Under the pieces are notes generated by a model that had not been told where the DNA came from, made no database searches, and saw nothing but the letters and a program-made list of their open reading frames with translations. Positions 1-17,701 of a stretch of DNA of 25,197 nucleotides are shown here, one piece after another; the first letter of the stretch is position 1; each line of letters opens with the position of its first letter. The position numbers and the translations under genes are program-made. Source of the DNA: Lonsdalea britannica (GTDB taxonomy: Bacteria > Pseudomonadota > Gammaproteobacteria > Enterobacterales > Enterobacteriaceae); NCBI RefSeq assembly GCF_946477055.1, contig NZ_CAMKXG010000014.1:1-25197 (forward strand), read 5' to 3'.

Positions 1-45
1 GGCCGTACAGTAGGCGCCGGCGTGGTTGCTAAAGTTATCGCTTAA
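1..45 (+). CDS. tuf: Elongation factor Tu, C-terminal end (partial)
   Basis: Only the last 14 codons and the TAA stop are present. They encode GRTVGAGVVAKVIA, the conserved C-terminal strand of EF-Tu domain 3. EF-Tu delivers aminoacyl-tRNA to the ribosome as a GTP complex. Enterobacteria usually carry two copies, tufA after the str operon and tufB elsewhere. The S10 operon lies downstream, so this is probably the str-operon copy (tufA), but the fragment cannot prove which. An intrinsic terminator follows 22 bases after the stop. Confidence 0.93.
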   Translation, partial: GRTVGAGVVAKVIA

Positions 46-67
46 TTGCTGATAATTTAAAGCGTAT

Positions 68-93
68 AAAAAGGCACTTCGGTGCCTTTTTTT
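68..93 (+). terminator. Intrinsic terminator after tuf
   Basis: A GGCAC/GTGCC stem (73-77 with 82-86) is closed by a TTCG tetraloop. It has a run of five A upstream and seven T downstream, so the A/T flanks extend the stem. This is a textbook Rho-independent terminator for the tuf transcript. Confidence 0.93.
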
Positions 94-109
94 ATGGCCG
101 AAGAAAATA

Positions 110-136
110 TGAGAATTGAAATCAAAATCATTCACA
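110..136. promoter_or_regulatory. Fur-box-like operator over the bfd promoter
   Basis: Two overlapping 15-base windows (110-124 and 122-136) each match 10 of 14 informative positions of the 7-1-7 Fur consensus TGATAATNATTATCA. Together they cover the -35 element and most of the spacer. Binding of Fe-Fur here would block transcription. E. coli bfd is a known Fur-repressed gene. The matches are moderate, so the site is inferred. Confidence 0.55.
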
Positions 137-144
137 ATTAGAAT
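116..144 (+). promoter_or_regulatory. Sigma70 promoter of bfd-bfr
   Basis: TTGAAA at 116-121 and TAGAAT at 139-144 are separated by exactly 17 bases, each one mismatch from consensus. It is the only good promoter between the tuf terminator and bfd, so it probably drives the bfd-bfr pair. It overlaps Fur-box-like sequence. Confidence 0.7.
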
Positions 145-176
145 CCTGGCATCTGGCTAAAAATGAGTCACCAAGA

Positions 177-371
177 ATGTATGTTTGTTTGTGTAACGCC
201 ATCACTGATAAAGCGATCCGTCGTGTAGTTCATCAGCATCAACCCCAATCACTCCAGCATCTTAAACAACTGATTCCTATTGGAACTGAATGTGGAAAAT
301 GTTTACGGCACGCTCGTGCAATTCTCCAGGAGGAGAAAGCAATACTTCCTGAACTATACAAAGTGGCATAG
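177..371 (+). CDS. bfd: Bacterioferritin-associated ferredoxin
   Basis: Bfd is a small [2Fe-2S] protein that docks on bacterioferritin and passes electrons through its haem, reducing the ferric core so that iron is released. The 64-residue product has the family cysteine pattern C4-x-C6 and C39-x-x-C42, the four cluster ligands, inside a helical BFD-like [2Fe-2S] domain. E. coli Bfd is of very similar length and starts with the same MYVCLCN. The ATG has only a weak purine-rich stretch upstream. The gene precedes its partner bfr by 73 bases and probably shares its transcript. The Fur-box-like sequence upstream fits repression when iron is plentiful. Confidence 0.95.
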   Translation: MYVCLCNAITDKAIRRVVHQHQPQSLQHLKQLIPIGTECGKCLRHARAILQEEKAILPELYKVA

Positions 372-444
372 TTCGCATGGATATTTTTTGACTCTGTAAC
401 GGCTGGTTCTACACTTTTAGGAACTGGAGCGGAGGAGTCATGTC

Positions 445-918
445 ATGAAAGGTGATAAAAATGTCGTTACGCATCTAAACAAGCTGCTAGGCAATGAGCT
501 CGTTGCAATCAATCAGTATTTCTTACACGCCCGTATGTTCAAAAATTGGGGATTCACCCGTCTTAACGATCACGAATATCATGAGTCGATAGATGAAATG
601 AAGCACGCCGATCGTTATATCGAACGCATCCTTTTTCTTGAAGACATACCCAATCTGCAAGACTTGGGCAAGCTCAACATCGGAGAAGATGTTGAGGAGA
701 TATTACGCTCAGACCTGAATCTTGAGCTGGATGGCGCGCGCGATCTGCGAGAGGCTATCAGTTATGCCGACTCGGTTCGGGATTATGTCAGCCGAGATTT
801 AATGATAACGATTTTGTCTGATGAAGAAGAACATATAGATTGGCTAGAGACCGAACTTGATTTGATTAACCGGTTAGGAATCCAAAACTATCTACAGACC
901 CAACTTAAAGAAGCTTAA
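445..918 (+). CDS. bfr: Bacterioferritin
   Basis: Bfr is the haem-containing 24-subunit ferritin cage that oxidises Fe(II) and stores it as a mineral core in the cytoplasm. The 157-residue product keeps all ferroxidase ligands (E18, E51, H54, E94, E127, H130) and the haem-ligating M52. Its N-terminal half is almost identical to E. coli Bfr. The chosen ATG lies 7 bases after a strong GGAGGAG (431-437). A second ATG at 440, out of frame, opens only a two-codon ORF (ATG TCA TGA) whose stop overlaps the bfr start. Bfd upstream is the physiological electron donor. No clear terminator follows before the S10 promoter. Confidence 0.97.
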   Translation: MKGDKNVVTHLNKLLGNELVAINQYFLHARMFKNWGFTRLNDHEYHESIDEMKHADRYIERILFLEDIPNLQDLGKLNIGEDVEEILRSDLNLELDGARDLREAISYADSVRDYVSRDLMITILSDEEEHIDWLETELDLINRLGIQNYLQTQLKEA

Positions 919-1003
919 GGTCGACTTCTTCACCTACCTACAAATAGCCCCAATATCTACGTTGTATACTGCCGGTCAATAAAAAATCATTTTCCTTCCC
1001 GGG

Positions 1004-1031
1004 TTGCTTCCTAGACAGATTTACGTATAAT
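1004..1031 (+). promoter_or_regulatory. S10 operon promoter
   Basis: TTGCTT at 1004-1009 and a perfect TATAAT at 1026-1031 are separated by 16 bases and followed by a GCGCGGG discriminator. A start near 1038 gives a leader of about 174 bases, close to the length of the E. coli S10 leader. The GC-rich discriminator is typical of promoters under stringent control. Confidence 0.88.
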
Positions 1032-1037
1032 GCGCGG

Positions 1038-1523
<486 letters not shown>

Positions 1524-1543
1524 TCAGGTCATTGAGCGATTGA

Positions 1544-3100
<1,557 letters not shown>

Positions 3101-3113
3101 GTCGGAGGAGTAA

Positions 3114-3941
<828 letters not shown>

Positions 3942-3954
3942 TTTTAGAGGATAA

Positions 3955-4236
<282 letters not shown>

Positions 4237-4241
4237 GGTAG

Positions 4242-6172
<1,931 letters not shown>

Positions 6173-6195
6173 TACAGTGAGCGTTCTCTAAAACG

Positions 6196-6230
6196 ATAAA
6201 CGGCTCAATTCTTTGAGCCGTTTATTTTTT
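6196..6230 (+). terminator. Intrinsic terminator of the S10 operon
   Basis: A perfect 13-bp stem (6196-6208 paired with 6213-6225, ATAAACGGCTCAA against its complement) has a four-base loop and is followed by five T (6226-6230). It closes the S10 operon. The T-tract lies just upstream of the spc promoter. Confidence 0.93.
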
Positions 6231-6251
6231 CTACCCATAGTCAGGAAGCAG

Positions 6252-6260
6252 TGTTATAAT
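6252..6260 (+). promoter_or_regulatory. spc operon promoter (extended -10)
   Basis: A perfect TATAAT at 6255-6260 is preceded by TGT (6252-6254), giving an extended -10. No good -35 is present at 16-18 bases; the nearest candidate region (6229-6237) is the end of the S10 terminator T-tract. A GCTGCGCCC discriminator follows, with a start near 6267. The arrangement closely resembles E. coli Pspc. Confidence 0.85.
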
Positions 6261-6265
6261 GCTGC

Positions 6266-6288
6266 GCCCTCATTTATGGGGCTTTTTT
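6266..6288 (+). other. Hairpin plus T6 at the 5' end of the spc transcript
   Basis: GCCC (6266-6269) pairs with GGGC (6279-6282), with CA/TG closing a four-base loop and one bulged T. TTTTTT follows at 6283-6288. It looks like a short intrinsic terminator but begins at the predicted transcription start, where it could form a pause, an attenuator or a 5'-end stabiliser. Confidence 0.5.
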
Positions 6289-6330
6289 AACGGCCTATTC
6301 TGGGTCCTATAAAGTAGTAGTTGACATTAG

Positions 6331-7913
<1,583 letters not shown>

Positions 7914-7940
7914 TTGTCACCAATTGAATCACGGGAGTAA

Positions 7941-8339
<399 letters not shown>

Positions 8340-8352
8340 TCGGGAGGAAAGA

Positions 8353-8886
8353 ATGTCTCGTGTTGCAAAAGCACCCGTCGTCATTCCTGCCGGCGTAGAG
8401 GTTAAACTCAACGGTCAGGATATTTCGATTAAGGGTAAAAACGGCGAGCTGAGTCGTAAGATCCATGATGCCGTAGAAGTTAAACAGGCTGACAATGCAC
8501 TGACTTTCGCTCCGCGCGAAGGTGTTGCAAACGGCTGGGCCCAGGCTGGGACCACTCGTGCACTGTTGAACAACATGGTTATCGGTGTTACCGAAGGCTT
8601 CTCTAAGAAGCTGCAGCTGGTAGGTGTAGGTTATCGTGCCGCCGTAAAAGGCAACGTGGTGAATTTGGCTTTAGGCTTTTCTCACCCTGTTGATCACGAA
8701 CTGCCTGCAGGCATTAATGCCGAATGTCCGACTCAGACTGAAATCGTGCTGAAAGGCGCTGATAAACAGCTGATCGGTCAGGTTGCTGCAGAACTGCGCG
8801 CTTACCGTCGTCCTGAGCCTTATAAAGGCAAGGGTGTCCGTTACGCCGACGAAGTCGTGCGTACCAAAGAGGCTAAGAAGAAGTAA
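8353..8886 (+). CDS. rplF: 50S ribosomal protein L6
   Basis: L6 lies near the sarcin-ricin loop and the GTPase-associated centre. The 177-residue product has two duplicated alpha/beta domains (about 1-80 and 83-177). The second ends in the conserved [21 protein letters not shown] precedes the ATG. It ends nine bases before rplR in the spc operon. Length equals E. coli L6. Confidence 0.98.
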   Translation: MSRVAKAPVVIPAGVEVKLNGQDISIKGKNGELSRKIHDAVEVKQADNALTFAPREGVANGWAQAGTTRALLNNMVIGVTEGFSKKLQLVGVGYRAAVKGNVVNLALGFSHPVDHELPAGINAECPTQTEIVLKGADKQLIGQVAAELRAYRRPEPYKGKGVRYADEVVRTKEAKKK

Positions 8887-9249
<363 letters not shown>

Positions 9250-9254
9250 GGTAG

Positions 9255-10388
<1,134 letters not shown>

Positions 10389-10395
10389 GTAGCAG

Positions 10396-11878
<1,483 letters not shown>

Positions 11879-11897
11879 TTTATCTCACATATTTTTC

Positions 11898-11926
11898 TTG
11901 CAAAGTTGGGTTGAGCTGGCTAGATT
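11898..11926 (+). promoter_or_regulatory. Alpha operon promoter
   Basis: TTGCAA (11898-11903) and TAGATT (11921-11926) are separated by exactly 17 bases, placing a start near 11933. It matches the location of the E. coli alpha promoter between rpmJ and rpsM. The -10 lies in the centre of an inverted repeat. Confidence 0.75.
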
Positions 11927-11943
11927 AGCCAGCCAATCTTTTG
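11909..11943 (+). terminator. Terminator-like hairpin at the spc-alpha junction
   Basis: GCTGGCTA (11915-11922) pairs perfectly with TAGCCAGC (11926-11933) over a three-base loop. Past a bulged A, GGTTG pairs with CAATC. CTTTTG follows. The T-tract is short, so termination is probably partial and some spc transcripts read into alpha, as reported for E. coli. Confidence 0.6.
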
Positions 11944-11952
11944 TATGTAACT

Positions 11953-12045
11953 GCAACATTATTTGAGTATCCTGAAAACGGGCTTTTCAGAATGGTGTTG
12001 CCGTATAAAATTGTAGGAGTGCATAGTGGCCCGTATAGCAGGCAT
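11953..12045 (+). promoter_or_regulatory. S4-binding pseudoknot in the alpha leader
   Basis: In E. coli a nested pseudoknot over the rpsM start binds S4 and traps the 30S subunit. Here CTGAAAA (11972-11978) pairs with TTTTCAG (11984-11990). The loop CGGGC (11979-11983) complements GCCCG (12029-12033) just inside rpsM. An outer stem GCAAC...ATT (11953-11960) can pair with AATG..GTTGC (11991-12001). The GTG start at 12026 and AGGAG at 12015-12019 lie within the fold. Confidence 0.82.
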
Positions 12046-12382
12046 TAACATTCCTGATCATAAACATACCGTTATCGCATTAACGGCGATCTACGGTGTC
12101 GGCAAAACCCGCTCGCAGGCTATCTGCGCGGCTACGGGTATTGCTGAAAATGTTAAGATCAGTGAGCTGTCTGAAGAGCAAATCGAAAAGCTACGTGACG
12201 AAGTTGCCAAGTTTGTTGTTGAAGGTGACCTGCGTCGTGAAGTTACCCTGAGCATCAAGCGTCTTATGGACCTTGGTACTTATCGTGGTTTGCGTCATCG
12301 TCGTGGTCTGCCGGTTCGCGGTCAGCGTACCAAGACCAACGCCCGTACCCGTAAGGGTCCGCGCAAACCGATCAAGAAATAA
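12026..12382 (+). CDS. rpsM: 30S ribosomal protein S13
   Basis: S13 sits in the 30S head and makes bridges B1a/B1b with the 50S subunit and contacts P-site tRNA. The 118-residue product starts with GTG, as in E. coli, and reads [20 protein letters not shown]. It has a helix-two-turn-helix core and the basic C-terminal tail ending [15 protein letters not shown] lies 6 bases upstream. The start codon is part of the S4 pseudoknot, so S4 controls this gene and, by coupling, its neighbours. rpsK follows after 16 bases. Confidence 0.98.
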   Translation: MARIAGINIPDHKHTVIALTAIYGVGKTRSQAICAATGIAENVKISELSEEQIEKLRDEVAKFVVEGDLRREVTLSIKRLMDLGTYRGLRHRRGLPVRGQRTKTNARTRKGPRKPIKK

Positions 12383-12395
12383 TCGGGGTGATTGA

Positions 12396-12788
<393 letters not shown>

Positions 12789-12800
12789 CGCCGCTTTTAG

Positions 12801-13439
<639 letters not shown>

Positions 13440-13464
13440 GGCTTAGTACCAAAGAGAGGACACA

Positions 13465-14454
13465 ATGCAGGGTTCTGTGACAGAGTTTCTAAAACCGCGC
13501 CTGGTTGATATCGAGCAAGTCAGTTCGACGCACGCCAAGGTGACCCTTGAGCCGTTAGAGCGAGGCTTCGGCCACACTCTCGGTAACGCACTGCGCCGTA
13601 TTCTGCTTTCATCCATGCCAGGTTGCGCGGTGACCGAGGTTGAGATTGATGGTGTACTGCATGAGTACAGCACCAAAGAAGGCGTACAGGAAGATATCCT
13701 GGAAATCCTGCTCAACCTGAAAGGGCTGGCGGTGAGAGTTCAAGGCAAAGATGAAGTTATTCTTACCCTGAATAAATCTGGCATTGGCCCTGTGACTGCA
13801 GCCGACATCACCCACGACGGTGATGTCGAAATCGTCAAGCCACAGCACGTAATCTGCCATCTGACCGATGAAAGCGCGTCTATTAATATGCGCATCAAAG
13901 TTCAGCGTGGACGGGGTTATGTGCCGGCATCTGCCCGTATTCATACGGAAGAAGATGAGCGCCCGATTGGTCGCCTGTTAGTCGATGCTTGCTACAGCCC
14001 GGTAGAGCGTATTGCCTACAATGTTGAAGCAGCTCGTGTTGAACAGCGCACCGACTTGGACAAGCTGGTCATCGAAATGGAAACCAATGGTACGATTGAT
14101 CCTGAAGAGGCAATCCGCCGTGCGGCTACCATTCTGGCTGAACAACTGGAAGCTTTCGTTGACTTACGTGATGTACGTCAGCCGGAAGTCAAAGAAGAAA
14201 AACCAGAATTCGATCCGATCCTGCTGCGCCCTGTTGACGATCTGGAATTGACTGTCCGCTCTGCTAACTGCCTCAAGGCAGAAGCTATCCACTACATCGG
14301 TGATCTGGTACAGCGTACTGAAGTTGAGCTACTTAAAACGCCTAACTTGGGTAAAAAATCTCTTACCGAGATTAAAGACGTGCTGGCTTCACGTGGTCTT
14401 TCTCTGGGCATGCGCCTGGAAAACTGGCCACCGGCAAGCATTGCTGATGAGTAA
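13465..14454 (+). CDS. rpoA: RNA polymerase alpha subunit
   Basis: The alpha dimer scaffolds RNA polymerase assembly, and its C-terminal domain binds promoter UP elements and activators such as CRP and Fis. The 329-residue product has the N-terminal dimerisation domain (about 1-235, containing [18 protein letters not shown]) and a C-terminal helix-hairpin-helix domain (about 250-329, containing [17 protein letters not shown] with the DNA-contacting Arg265 region), joined by a flexible acidic linker. It is almost identical to E. coli RpoA. AGAGAGGA precedes the ATG. Its position between rpsD and rplQ links polymerase supply to ribosome supply. Confidence 0.99.
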
Positions 14455-14470
14455 CCGGATCACAGGTTAA

Positions 14471-14884
<414 letters not shown>

Positions 14885-14897
14885 TCTGTCAGGGCAT

Positions 14898-14925
14898 AAA
14901 AAACCGGGGAAACCCGGTTTTTTTT
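14898..14925 (+). terminator. Intrinsic terminator of the alpha operon
   Basis: CCGGG (14904-14908) and CCCGG (14913-14917) enclose a GAAA tetraloop. Six A upstream face eight T (14918-14925) downstream, extending the stem and giving a strong Rho-independent terminator. Confidence 0.94.
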
Positions 14926-15017
14926 CGTCTGTATCTTTTGTCATTTCATCTCCACAATTCGTTTTATGACGTATTCTATTTATGGCGGACTCCTGATAAA
15001 CAGTTTTCGGAGGCGGT

Positions 15018-15398
15018 ATGTTCATCATCGACGAATGGGCTGAACGTCATATTACCGAAGCTCAAAAAAAGGGCGTATTTGAAAATCTGCCCGGTAGCGG
15101 GGAACCTCTTCATCTGGATGACAACTCGTTTGTGCCTGAAGAGCTGCGAGCTGTTTACCATGTGCTCAAAAACGCAGGTTATCTCCCCCCTGAACTCATG
15201 GATCGCAAAGAGGCCATTACCCTCTCTGCATTGATGCAAGAGATCGCGCTCGATCATCCTGATTATGAATTGATTTCTAAACGTTTAAAATTACTCGAAT
15301 TGCGCTTGCAGCAGGCCGGTATAGATACTGAGTTTTTAAGAGGAAGTTATCGTACAGCGATGAATGCCCGAATTAGTCGGATGGAGGGTGATAAATAA
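15018..15398 (+). CDS. yhdN: DUF1992 family protein YhdN
   Basis: This is a conserved protein of unknown function. The 126-residue product matches E. coli YhdN along most of its length: DEWAERHITEAQKKGVFENL near the N-terminus, GSGEPLHLDD after it, and a helical C-terminal half (RRLKLLELRLQQAG-like). The same domain (DUF1992) occurs in the eukaryotic DNAJC28 proteins. It is predicted cytosolic with no membrane segment. GGAGG (15009-15013) precedes the ATG. It follows the alpha operon terminator by 92 bases, so it needs its own promoter; only weak candidates are visible (TTGTCA at 14938). In E. coli zntR follows yhdN; here it does not. Confidence 0.9.
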   Translation: MFIIDEWAERHITEAQKKGVFENLPGSGEPLHLDDNSFVPEELRAVYHVLKNAGYLPPELMDRKEAITLSALMQEIALDHPDYELISKRLKLLELRLQQAGIDTEFLRGSYRTAMNARISRMEGDK

Positions 15399-15495
15399 TC
15401 GTTTGAAAGCACTATACGAGACCGAGGTTCGGTATTAAAATCGCGGCGCAGTTATCAGTGACAATGAAATTAACCCACTAGGTCAGGAGAGAATG

Positions 15496-15705
15496 ATGTC
15501 TAACTATAGGCATACCAAAGGCCAGATAAACGACAATGCAATTGAAGCACTGCTTCATGACCCGTTATTCAGGCAGCGCATAGAGAAAAAAGTGAAGGGG
15601 AAGGGAAGCTATCAGAGAAAATGTAAACATAAAAATGCAGGGAAGGGTAACTGGGAGGCCAGTGGTAAAAATAAACGCTTTTTACCACTGGCTTTCTGGT
15701 TTTAA
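15496..15705 (+). CDS. arfA: Alternative ribosome-rescue factor ArfA
   Basis: ArfA rescues ribosomes stalled on nonstop mRNA when tmRNA fails; it enters the empty mRNA channel and recruits RF2 to hydrolyse peptidyl-tRNA. The product from 15496 is 69 residues and keeps the family core [20 protein letters not shown] (residues 6-25) and the basic KGKGSY segment. ATG at 15493 would add one Met, but AGGAGA (15485-15490) is better spaced for 15496, and E. coli ArfA aligns from there. A perfect 14-bp hairpin starts at codon 55, so the working protein is probably made from truncated mRNA. The hydrophobic end (FLPLAFWF) is likely a degradation-prone tail. Confidence 0.93.
   Translation: MSNYRHTKGQINDNAIEALLHDPLFRQRIEKKVKGKGSYQRKCKHKNAGKGNWEASGKNKRFLPLAFWF
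15658..15692 (+). promoter_or_regulatory. arfA-internal hairpin (nonstop mRNA switch)
   Basis: A perfect 14-bp inverted repeat (15658-15671 with 15679-15692) has a seven-base loop and lies inside the coding sequence from codon 55. In E. coli an equivalent hairpin is an RNase III cleavage and termination site that makes arfA mRNA lack a stop codon, so tmRNA normally tags the product for degradation. This one is well placed for the same control. Confidence 0.85.
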
Positions 15706-15765
15706 GGGGCGATAGCCCTTCCTCTCAAAACCTGGGCTGACTATTCCGACCAGCCAACATCTGGA

Positions 15766-16173
15766 TTATTTGTTCTGCAGTTTAAGCAGATCACGAATTT
15801 CGGTTAATAGCGTTTCTTCCGCAGAAGGCTTAGGTGGCGCCGCAGGTTTCTCTTCCTCTTTGCGACGCATCTTGTTCATTAAATTGATGGCAACAAAAAT
15901 TGCGAGAGCGACGATGATGAAATCAAAAATGTTCTGGATGAATACGCCGTAGTTCATGACTACTGCGGGAATATTGTCATGGGCCTCGCGTAATACCAGA
16001 TGGAATTGTTTGAAGTCTATTCCACCTATTAATAAACCCAGTGGCGGCATGATGATATCGGAAACCAGAGAAGAGACGATCTTGCCAAATGCTGCGCCAA
16101 TGATGACACCGACGGCTAAATCCACCACGTTTCCGCGCATCGCGAACTCGCGAAACCCTTTAAAGAAACTCAT
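15766..16173 (-). CDS. mscL: Large-conductance mechanosensitive channel
   Basis: MscL is a homopentameric inner-membrane channel that opens under membrane tension to release solutes during hypo-osmotic shock. The 135-residue product begins [20 protein letters not shown] and has the pore helix TM1 (about 14-44, with the [20 protein letters not shown] gate region) and TM2 (about 74-99). A charged KMRRKEEEK linker leads to a C-terminal amphipathic bundle helix. AGGAG (plus-strand CTCCT at 16181-16185) precedes the start. It is the last gene of the minus-strand cluster, has a candidate promoter of its own, and converges on arfA with a 60-base gap. Confidence 0.97.
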   Translation of the reverse strand: MSFFKGFREFAMRGNVVDLAVGVIIGAAFGKIVSSLVSDIIMPPLGLLIGGIDFKQFHLVLREAHDNIPAVVMNYGVFIQNIFDFIIVALAIFVAINLMNKMRRKEEEKPAAPPKPSAEETLLTEIRDLLKLQNK

Positions 16174-16206
16174 TGTAATTCTCCTAATAAAATAGTCACT
16201 TCAATC

Positions 16207-16234
16207 ATTCTAACAAGAGCTGAAGGATTTTCCA
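16207..16234 (-). promoter_or_regulatory. Candidate mscL promoter
   Basis: On the minus strand, TGGAAA (plus 16229-16234), a 16-base spacer and TAGAAT (plus 16207-16212) preceded by TGT form an extended -10 promoter in the trkA-mscL gap. It could allow mscL expression independently of trkA. Confidence 0.5.
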
Positions 16235-16268
16235 TTTACGGCCACCTGCAGATTATCCCTGCGAATGT

Positions 16269-17645
16269 TTACAGGAAGAAGGGGCTCGGTTGGAACAGAC
16301 GTTCAACGTCAGAAACGTACTTCTTATCTGTTAAGAACATGATGACATGATCGCCTTGCTCTACCTGGCTTTTACCTGTCGCGATAATCACGTTGTCGCC
16401 TCGCACTATGGCACCAATCGTCGTACCCGGTGGGAGCTTGATGTTTTCTACTGTGCGGCCAACCACTTTCGAAGTCCCTTCGTCGCCGTGCGCAATCGCC
16501 TCGATAGCTTCCGCGGCGCCTCGACGTAAGGAAGAAACGCTGACAATATCAGCTTTGCGAACATGTCCAAGCAATGCGGAGATAGTTGCCTGTTGAGGGG
16601 AGATAGCGACATCAATCGCACTGCCTTGTACCAGATCGACATATGCCCGACGCTGGATCAGCACCATTGCTTTTTTGGCCCCCAGCCGTTTGGCGAGCAT
16701 TGATGACATGATATTCGCTTCGTCATCATTGGTGATGGCGATGAACACATCCATCTGTTCTACATGCTCTTGCGCCAACAGTTCCTGGTCGGAAGCATCG
16801 CCGTGGAAGACAATGGTATTTTGCAGAAGCTCAGCTAGCTCTGCGGCCCTTTGCTCATTCTTTTCAATAAGTTTGACGCTGTAGTCTTTTTCCAACTTGA
16901 GCGCTAAACCCGCACCGACATTACCTCCCCCTACGATCATGATGCGTTTGTAGGGTTTTTCCAGCCGCTGCAGTTCGCTCATTACCGCGCGAATGTGCTG
17001 TGAAGCGGCGACAAAAAAGACTTCGTCACCTGCTTCGATAACCGTGGAGGCTTGTGGCCTGATAGGTCTGTCATGGCGGAAAATGGCTGCGACCTGCGTA
17101 TCGATATGAGGAATATGTTCGCGCATTGATGAGATGGCGCTTCCCACTAAAGGCCCGCCGTAGTAGGCGTTGACAGCCGCGATGCTGACTTTCCCTTCGG
17201 CAAAGTTCACGACCTGAAGCGCACCGGGGTATTCGATAAGCTTGTAAATATTGTCAATCACGAGCTGTTCGGGAGAGATCAGATGATCGATAGGTACGGC
17301 GTCGGACTGAAAAAGCTGCTCTGATTCTCGGATATAGTCGGCAGAGCGAATACGGGCAATACGATTGGGCGTATGAAATAGCGAATAGGCTACCTGACAT
17401 GCCACCATGTTGGTTTCATCAGAGCTGGTCACGGCTACCAGCATATCGGCATCTTCCGCGCCCGCTTCACGCAAAATTCGGGGATGAGAAGCGTATCCAG
17501 TCACTACGCGCAGGTCGAATTTATCCTGCAGCTGACGCAGACGCGTCATATCGGTGTCGACAACCGTAATATCGTTGTTCTCACCCGACAAGTTTTCCGC
17601 CAGCGTTCCGCCTACTTGTCCTGCACCAAGAATAATAATTTTCAT
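16269..17645 (-). CDS. trkA: Trk potassium transport regulatory protein TrkA
   Basis: TrkA is the peripheral NAD(H)-binding subunit that gates the K+ uptake channels TrkH and TrkG at the cytoplasmic face. The 458-residue product is a tandem duplication of two RCK units. Each starts with a Rossmann nucleotide-binding motif: [15 protein letters not shown] at residues 4-18 and [13 protein letters not shown] at about 234-246. Each is followed by an RCK_C subdomain (about 140-225 and 370-455). Length equals that of E. coli TrkA. It is 56 bases downstream of rsmB in a def-fmt-rsmB-trkA series and 95 bases upstream of mscL. No membrane segment is present. Confidence 0.97.
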   Translation of the reverse strand: MKIIILGAGQVGGTLAENLSGENNDITVVDTDMTRLRQLQDKFDLRVVTGYASHPRILREAGAEDADMLVAVTSSDETNMVACQVAYSLFHTPNRIARIRSADYIRESEQLFQSDAVPIDHLISPEQLVIDNIYKLIEYPGALQVVNFAEGKVSIAAVNAYYGGPLVGSAISSMREHIPHIDTQVAAIFRHDRPIRPQASTVIEAGDEVFFVAASQHIRAVMSELQRLEKPYKRIMIVGGGNVGAGLALKLEKDYSVKLIEKNEQRAAELAELLQNTIVFHGDASDQELLAQEHVEQMDVFIAITNDDEANIMSSMLAKRLGAKKAMVLIQRRAYVDLVQGSAIDVAISPQQATISALLGHVRKADIVSVSSLRRGAAEAIEAIAHGDEGTSKVVGRTVENIKLPPGTTIGAIVRGDNVIIATGKSQVEQGDHVIMFLTDKKYVSDVERLFQPSPFFL

Positions 17646-17701
17646 CGCTTTTTTGCCGTGTAATGTGTTGACCCGGATTGAGACAATGATAAGAAATCGC
17701 G

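Noticed and set aside
6321..6326. Perfect TTGACA just before rplN
   Set aside because: No -10 element at a suitable distance, and it would start inside rplN. The spc promoter lies upstream.
15704..15720. Small stem just after the arfA stop as a terminator
   Set aside because: The stem is short with a bulge and has no T-run on either strand. The arfA-internal hairpin explains the transcript end better.
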